A DNA stretch of 19,135 bases. It comes from Gammaproteobacteria bacterium (GTDB lineage Bacteria; Pseudomonadota; Gammaproteobacteria; Steroidobacterales; Steroidobacteraceae). The notes beneath the pieces were generated by a model, which saw nothing but the letters and a program-made list of their open reading frames with translations, searched no databases and was not told the DNA's origin. Below, one piece after another: positions 14,645 through 19,135 of the stretch. Position 1 is the stretch's first letter; each line of letters starts with the position of its first letter. Where the stretch lies: NCBI GenBank assembly GCA_030038645.1, contig JASHSR010000064.1:1-19135 (forward strand), read 5' to 3'. The translations under genes were made by a program, and so were the position numbers.

Positions 14645-15937
14645 GTGAGCCTGCGGCGCAACGCGCTCCTGCTGATCCTGCTCACCGGCGTGCTCGCGAT
14701 CCTCGGGCAGTGGGCCGCGGACCTTGCGAGCTGGTGGCGCCTGCCCGCCGCGCTGCTGCTGCTGGGCCTCGTCTGCGAGGCGGCGGCGCTCGGCCGCTGC
14801 GCCCTCGATCTTCGCATGCTGGCGCCCGAGCGCTGGCCGCTCGGACGCTCGCGGGAGATGTGCTATGCGCTGCGGCAGGACTCGCGCCTCGAGCTGTGGG
14901 TCGAGGTGCTGCTCACGGCGCCGAGCGAGTTTGCCGCCGAGCCGCGCGCGGAGACGTTGCGCCTCGAGCGCGGAGTCCGCTGCAGCATTGCACTACGTGC
15001 GGCCGCGAGACGCCTGGGGCGCTATCCGTGGCCGCCGCCGGCCGTGCGAGTCGGCGGGCCCCTGCGCCTCGCGTGGTGGTCGCGGCGCATCGCCGCGGAC
15101 TGCACGGTCCAGGTCGTTCCCGACGTGATCGACCGATTCGAGCAGGCGACCGGCAATCGCAGCGCGGGCGAGCAGCGCGCACGCGGCGCGGGCGCCGGAG
15201 GGGAAATCCTGCAGCTGCGCGACTACCGACGGGGCGATCCGCTGCGCGTCGTCGATTGGAAGGCGACCGCGCGCCGCGGCCGGATGATCAGCCGCGACAT
15301 GTCCGAGGATCAGCACCTCGAGGTCATCGTCGCGATCGATGCCGGCCGCGCGAGCGGGCTCGGCGCGGGCGAGGTCGATCGCCTCGGCCTGTATGTCAAC
15401 GTCGCCGCGCGCCTCGCGCAACGCGCGGCGGCGCTCGACGATGCCGTCGGCGCGCTGGTGTTCGCCGCCCGGCCGCTCGCGAGCCTGGCGCCCGCGCGCG
15501 GCGATGCGGCTCTCGTGCGCATCCGCGACCTGCTTGCAGCCTGCCGCGTGCAGGCAGGCGAGTCCAATCCTGTGCTCGCGGCGGCGCGCATCCGCTTCAT
15601 GGCTCAGCGCCGCACCCTCATCGTGATCCTCACCGACCTCGAGGACGCCTCGGCGGGCGAGCAAATCGTCCAGGCGGTACGGCTGCTCACTCCGAAGCAC
15701 TTCGCCTTCATCGCGGGATTCGAGAGCGCCCGCATCCGCGAGCTCTCGCAGGCGGTGGTCGGGGAGCCGCTCGGTGCCTATCGGGCGCTCGCCGCGGTGG
15801 AGTACGACAACGCCGTCGCGGCGAACGTGCGGGCCTTGCGCGCGCTCGGAGCCGCGGCGCTCACCGCGCGGCCCGAGCACCTCGATCGGGCCGTATTCGA
15901 GGCCTACAGGCAGTTTCGCGACCGGCGGCTGATTTGA
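14645..15937 (+). CDS. DUF58 domain-containing protein, MoxR partner
   Basis: A 430-aa protein starting at GTG 14645. Two membrane helices near the N terminus (about 8-24 and 33-48) are followed by a soluble part. The DUF58 signature LRDYRRGDPLRVVDWKATAR occupies 191-210, followed by a VWA-like domain. Where a VWA domain would carry a DxSxS metal site, this protein reads AIDAGRASG (D232), so the metal site looks degenerate. DUF58 proteins are usual partners of MoxR ATPases, and this one directly follows moxR. Its stop lies 15 bases from the stop of the convergent decarboxylase-like gene; no terminator hairpin with a T-run is seen between them. Confidence 0.92.
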   Translation: MSLRRNALLLILLTGVLAILGQWAADLASWWRLPAALLLLGLVCEAAALGRCALDLRMLAPERWPLGRSREMCYALRQDSRLELWVEVLLTAPSEFAAEPRAETLRLERGVRCSIALRAAARRLGRYPWPPPAVRVGGPLRLAWWSRRIAADCTVQVVPDVIDRFEQATGNRSAGEQRARGAGAGGEILQLRDYRRGDPLRVVDWKATARRGRMISRDMSEDQHLEVIVAIDAGRASGLGAGEVDRLGLYVNVAARLAQRAAALDDAVGALVFAARPLASLAPARGDAALVRIRDLLAACRVQAGESNPVLAAARIRFMAQRRTLIVILTDLEDASAGEQIVQAVRLLTPKHFAFIAGFESARIRELSQAVVGEPLGAYRALAAVEYDNAVAANVRALRALGAAALTARPEHLDRAVFEAYRQFRDRRLI

Positions 15938-15952
15938 GAGAAGTCGCGGCGC

Positions 15953-16789
15953 CTACGGGGCTTTCTCGTGTCCGGAAAGACGGCCCGGGGGCGCGCCGCC
16001 CCCGCCCTGTGCCAACACTCGACCGTAGCCCTCGACGCGTCCGCTGAGCCCGAGAAGGCGGGCGCCTGCCCACAAGGCATGTGGAACGCTCGAGACGACC
16101 GGCACGCCGCAGCGCGCCTCGAGTGGAGCCAACAAATCGAGCGTGCGAAGTCCGCCGCAGGAGATCAGCAGAGCGTCGGCCGAATCGGCGGACTGGTACA
16201 CGTCCACGCTGAATTTCAGAAGGCCTGCGGGCGTCACGCTCACGATGTCCTCTACTTTCTCAACGTCGAGGCCGCGGATCACCCGCACATCGAAGCCCTC
16301 TTCCTGCAGGAACCCTCGCAGCCTGCGATTGACCGTCACGTTATACGCGGTGGCCACGGCCAATCGTCGCGCACCGACGCTTCGCAATCCATCGCAGACG
16401 GCGGTACTCATGGTCGCCGCAGGACGGCCGCTCGCCTCTTGGATGCGCTGCGTGAGCTCGCGATTGAAGCTTGCACCGCGATAGAAACTGAGCGACGTGC
16501 CCATCAGGACGATTGCATCGGCGCCGGCGAGCGCGAGCGCCTGCGCCGTCGGCGCGATGTGCTCTAACACCCGATCGTAGCCTTCCGGTGTCATGGTCCT
16601 CAGGCCGACGCTGCGCGCTTCGAAGCGCACACCGGGATACAGGACGGCGGCCTCTGGAGGGGCGGTCACATCGACGGGTGCGATCAGACCCAGCATAGGC
16701 ATGGTAGGCGTCTCCAGAACGCTATTCGCCAGGCGAGGCTCAGCCGCTTTCAAGCGGCCGGCCGGTGCGGCGGTGCCCTCCTCCCTCAT
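15953..16789 (-). CDS. Arylmalonate decarboxylase-like enzyme (Asp/Glu racemase superfamily)
   Basis: Predicted cofactor-free decarboxylase of 278 aa, or 249 aa from ATG 16702. It carries LMGTSLSFYRG (95-105), TMSTAV (126-131), ATAY (146-149) and SCGGLRTLD (210-218). Bordetella arylmalonate decarboxylase uses T75, S76, Y126 and C188/G189, with Gly at 74 where racemases have a second Cys. Here these are G97, T98, S99, Y149, C211 and G212, all at the same +23 offset. That favours decarboxylation over racemisation or maleate isomerisation. The longest start (ATG 16789) overlaps the pirin stop as ATGA. ATG 16702 has GGAG 9 bases upstream and better fits the roughly 240-aa family length. A C-terminal tail of about 17 residues is extra. 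Physiological substrate unknown. Confidence 0.88.
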   Translation of the reverse strand: MREEGTAAPAGRLKAAEPRLANSVLETPTMPMLGLIAPVDVTAPPEAAVLYPGVRFEARSVGLRTMTPEGYDRVLEHIAPTAQALALAGADAIVLMGTSLSFYRGASFNRELTQRIQEASGRPAATMSTAVCDGLRSVGARRLAVATAYNVTVNRRLRGFLQEEGFDVRVIRGLDVEKVEDIVSVTPAGLLKFSVDVYQSADSADALLISCGGLRTLDLLAPLEARCGVPVVSSVPHALWAGARLLGLSGRVEGYGRVLAQGGGGAPPGRLSGHEKAP

Positions 16790-17676
16790 GACATCGGATT
16801 CGGAGCGGGTGCCGGCTCGTCGGGCAGCGGGATGAGCTCATCGTGATCGAGGTCCGGCAGCTTCATGCGCCGCGCCTGCCAGTCCGCCTTCGCCTGCTCG
16901 ATCCGCTCCCTCGAGGAGGAGACGAAGTTCCAGTACAGGAAGCGCTCCCCGAGCGGCTCACCGCCCAACAGCATCACGGTCGCCGGGCCCGACGCGGTGA
17001 AGCTCGCCGCGCCGGGCGCGAGCACGATCATGTCGCCCGCCCCGAAGCGGCGGCTCCCGCACTCGATGGCGCCCGCCGCGACGTAGGCGGCGCGCTCGGA
17101 GTAGTCGGCGGGCAAGCTTGCGCGCGCGCCGTCCGTCATGTCGAGATGGGCATAGAAGAGCGGGGAATGCGTCCGCACCTTCGCGCTCATGCCAAAGGCG
17201 CTTCCGGCAATCATCCGCCCATGCACTCCCCCCTCTTGCCAAAGGGGTAGGTCCTCTCCCGCATGATGCGCAAAGCCGGGGTCGGTCTCCTCGTCGGCCT
17301 CCGGCAGCGCCACCCACGCCTGGATTCCGTGCACGTGATCGCCTCGCGCGCGGGCCTTCTCGAACCGCTCGGAGTGAGTGATTCCACGCCCGGCCACCAT
17401 CCAGTTGACCTCCCCGGGGCGAATCGCCTGCTCGGAGCCGACGCTGTCGCGATGCATGATCTCACCGGAGAAGAGATACGTGATGGTCGAAAGCCCGATG
17501 TGCGGGTGCGGCCGCACATCCACCGAGCGCGGCACGCCCGGCGCCATCTCGAGCGGCCCCATGTGATCGAAGAAGACGAACGGACCGACCCTCCGCCGCG
17601 CCACGAACGGCAGGACGCGCCCCACCTCGAATCCGCCGAGACTGCGGCGACGCTGATGGATCACTGTCTCGATCAT
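16786..17676 (-). CDS. Pirin family protein
   Basis: A 296-aa bicupin protein. The start ATG 17676 is preceded by GGAGGG at proper spacing; the open frame reaches 17730 but those codons precede the family start. The N-terminal metal site is complete: H57 and H59 in RPHPHIGLSTITYLFSG, then H101 and E103 in GRGITHSERF, the positions known for pirins. Other hallmarks are VGPFVFFDHMGP and FLYWNFVSSSRERI near the C terminus. Some bacterial pirins are quercetin 2,3-dioxygenases; others act as redox or regulatory proteins, so activity stays open. It is translationally coupled (ATGA) to the decarboxylase-like gene, and its 5' end diverges from the hydroxy-acid dehydrogenase gene across about 256 bases. 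Confidence 0.94.
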   Translation of the reverse strand: MIETVIHQRRRSLGGFEVGRVLPFVARRRVGPFVFFDHMGPLEMAPGVPRSVDVRPHPHIGLSTITYLFSGEIMHRDSVGSEQAIRPGEVNWMVAGRGITHSERFEKARARGDHVHGIQAWVALPEADEETDPGFAHHAGEDLPLWQEGGVHGRMIAGSAFGMSAKVRTHSPLFYAHLDMTDGARASLPADYSERAAYVAAGAIECGSRRFGAGDMIVLAPGAASFTASGPATVMLLGGEPLGERFLYWNFVSSSRERIEQAKADWQARRMKLPDLDHDELIPLPDEPAPAPNPMS

Positions 17677-17802
17677 GAGCAGCCCTCCGACTCGAGCCCG
17701 ATCCGCCAAGGACCGCTGCTCCCGGCTCACAGATTAGTCCACTTCGCGCTCGTCGGCGCGCCCCGCTTCGCTTCCCGTACGCCGCGCCGTGCGCCTGCCT
17801 CG

Positions 17803-17833
17803 TTGACCGCTTCGCGGGCGGGCGCGGTAACAT
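17803..17833 (+). promoter_or_regulatory. Possible promoter for the hydroxy-acid dehydrogenase gene
   Basis: TTGACC (17803-17808, 5 of 6 to the -35 consensus) is followed by TAACAT (17828-17833, 4 of 6 to -10) with a 19-base spacer, slightly long. It lies about 100 bases before the ATG in the divergent gap. I see no strong palindrome or riboswitch-like structure in the gap. Weak support. Confidence 0.3.
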
Positions 17834-17932
17834 CGGCCAGCAAATCGGCCACGGCGCCGCATCGCCGGGGCGAATCGACAAGAGCGCCGGCGATGCCTGC
17901 AAGTCGCATCGAGGCGTCGAAGGGGGCTCGCC

Positions 17933-19135
17933 ATGACTTCGAATGATCGACGCGCGCTGCTGCGCTTCCTCGCCGCCTCTCCGCTGCTCGCGGGCTCATG
18001 GCCCTTCGCGAAGGCGGCCGGCACCGCGCCCCGACTCACCTCGGCCGCCGAGGCGCTCGACGTGTTCGAGCTGAGAGATCTCGCGCAGCAACTCGTTCCG
18101 CCCGCGCACTGGGGATACCTGCAGAGCGGTGTCGATGGAGACGTGACACTTCGCGCGAACGAGGCGGCCTTCTCGCGCTACGAGCTCCGAGGTCGGCGCT
18201 TCGTCGACGTGAGCCACGTCGATCTCTCGACGACCGTGCTCGGGACGCACGTCGCCTCGCCCGTGTTCTACTGCCCCATCGGGAGCCTTCGGGCATTTCA
18301 TCCGGATGGCGAGCTGGCCGTCGCCGCGGCGGCGAAGGCCCGCGGCGCGCTGCAGATCCTCTCCACTCAGAGCTCCTATTCGCTCGAGGCGGTCACCGCC
18401 GCGCGCGGCGCGCCGGTGTGGTTTCAGCTCTACACGACGAACCGGTTCGAGGTCACGCGCAAGCTCTTGAAGCGAGCCGAGTCGGCCGGCTGTCCCGTCG
18501 TCGCGGTGACGGTCGACCTGCCGGCCGGTCGAAACACCGAGACGGCCGCGCGACTGCGCCGCGAGGACACGCGCGACTGCAGCGCCTGCCACACGGTCGA
18601 CGCGCACGGCAATCCGCGGCTGAATCTCGCGGCCGAGCCGATGTTCCAGGGCATCGACACGCACGGCCTCGCGCTCACCTCGCCCTCGCTCACCTGGGAT
18701 TTCATCAAGCGCCTCAAGGACGCGACGACGTTGAAAGTCGTGATCAAGGGCATCGAGGCAGGCGCGGACGCCGAGCTCGCCGTGGAGCACGGCGCCGACG
18801 GCATCATCGTCTCCAACCACGGCGGCCGCGCGCTCGAGAGTGGGCGCGCCACGCTCGAGTCGCTCCCCGAGGTCGTCCGAGGCGCCGCCGGCCGCATCCC
18901 CGTGCTCATGGACGGCGGCGTACGCCGCGGCACGGACGTGTACAAGGCGCTCGCTCTCGGTGCGAGCGCCGTCGGAATCGGCCGCCCCTATGCCTGGGGA
19001 CTCGCCGCCTTCGGCCAATCGGGCGTCGAGCGCGTGCTCGAGATCCTCAACCTCGAGTTTCGCCTCGCGATGGTCGGCTGCGGCGCGCGCTCCGTGCGAG
19101 AGATCTCCGCCGACTCGATCATTGCGAGGGGATGA
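17933..19135 (+). CDS. FMN-dependent 2-hydroxy-acid dehydrogenase with Tat-like signal and CxxCH motif
   Basis: A 400-aa member of the L-lactate/mandelate dehydrogenase-glycolate oxidase family, oxidising an L-2-hydroxy acid to the 2-keto acid. It ends exactly at the window edge with TGA and is complete. AGGGGG lies 6 bases before the ATG. Catalytic and FMN residues are in place: Y62, Y167 (WFQLY), D195 (VTVDLP), K272 (VIKGI), H296 and R299 (SNHGGRALE); DGGVRRGTD (327-335) is the FMN-phosphate region. Two features are unusual. Residues 1-28 look like a twin-arginine signal (RR at 6-7, hydrophobic stretch, AKA near 26-28), implying export. A haem-c motif, CSACH (216-220), lies in the variable loop after the VTVDLP strand. 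Together they suggest a periplasmic flavocytochrome feeding the respiratory chain. Substrate specificity is not readable. Confidence 0.92.
   Translation: MTSNDRRALLRFLAASPLLAGSWPFAKAAGTAPRLTSAAEALDVFELRDLAQQLVPPAHWGYLQSGVDGDVTLRANEAAFSRYELRGRRFVDVSHVDLSTTVLGTHVASPVFYCPIGSLRAFHPDGELAVAAAAKARGALQILSTQSSYSLEAVTAARGAPVWFQLYTTNRFEVTRKLLKRAESAGCPVVAVTVDLPAGRNTETAARLRREDTRDCSACHTVDAHGNPRLNLAAEPMFQGIDTHGLALTSPSLTWDFIKRLKDATTLKVVIKGIEAGADAELAVEHGADGIIVSNHGGRALESGRATLESLPEVVRGAAGRIPVLMDGGVRRGTDVYKALALGASAVGIGRPYAWGLAAFGQSGVERVLEILNLEFRLAMVGCGARSVREISADSIIARG

Noticed and set aside
15938..15952. Possible terminator between the DUF58 and decarboxylase-like genes
   Set aside because: Only 15 bases, with no inverted repeat followed by a T-run on either strand.
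15953..16789. Aspartate/glutamate racemase or maleate cis-trans isomerase call for the decarboxylase-like gene
   Set aside because: Those enzymes use two cysteines; here the first position is Gly97 in LMGTS and only C211 remains, as in arylmalonate decarboxylase.
17727..17999. Small minus-strand open frame in the pirin/dehydrogenase gap
   Set aside because: It overlaps the start of the dehydrogenase gene, lacks a ribosome-binding site and shows no recognisable protein features.

Overview
The window is strongly GC-rich and densely coding, with gaps of at most about 260 bases, overlapping start/stop codons and mostly G/C third positions. Gene content (di-haem cytochrome c peroxidase, DdlA-type ligase, pirin, MoxR/DUF58 block) suggests a high-GC proteobacterium, perhaps a gammaproteobacterium near Xanthomonadales/Steroidobacterales. 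That placement is an inference from style and gene content only. I see no rRNA, tRNA, CRISPR, insertion sequence or phage gene.

Layout. (1) 1-1871, plus strand: the 3' end of a phosphoesterase (phospholipase C/acid phosphatase type), translationally coupled to an exported di-haem cytochrome c peroxidase. (2) 1807-2913, minus: a DdlA-type D-Ala-D-Ala ligase whose 3' end overlaps the peroxidase gene tail to tail. (3) 3071-8781, plus: a near-perfect palindromic operator, then a TetR regulator, two ABC half-exporters forming an asymmetric heterodimer, and a ferredoxin-reductase-like flavoprotein, all overlapping or nearly abutting. This looks like one self-regulated export operon. (4) 8778-15937: a divergent membrane block. 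RDD and SpoIIM-family genes lie on the minus strand; a multipass membrane protein, a DUF4129-like protein, a DUF4350 protein, a MoxR AAA+ ATPase and a DUF58 protein lie on the plus strand. The same set is, from memory, found in actinobacteria around moxR2 of Mycobacterium tuberculosis. (5) 15953-19135: an arylmalonate-decarboxylase-like enzyme and a pirin, translationally coupled on the minus strand, diverging from an FMN-dependent 2-hydroxy-acid dehydrogenase.

Most notable points. The last gene carries a Tat-like signal peptide and a CxxCH haem-c motif inside the catalytic-domain loop that is variable in this family, so it may be an unusual periplasmic flavocytochrome. The decarboxylase keeps all the dioxyanion-hole residues and the single catalytic Cys of Bordetella arylmalonate decarboxylase at one constant numbering offset. 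Side by side, the two suggest a small aromatic (hydroxy)acid module, which is inference. The tetR operator and the paired degenerate residues in the two ABC subunits are also clear sequence-level signals.
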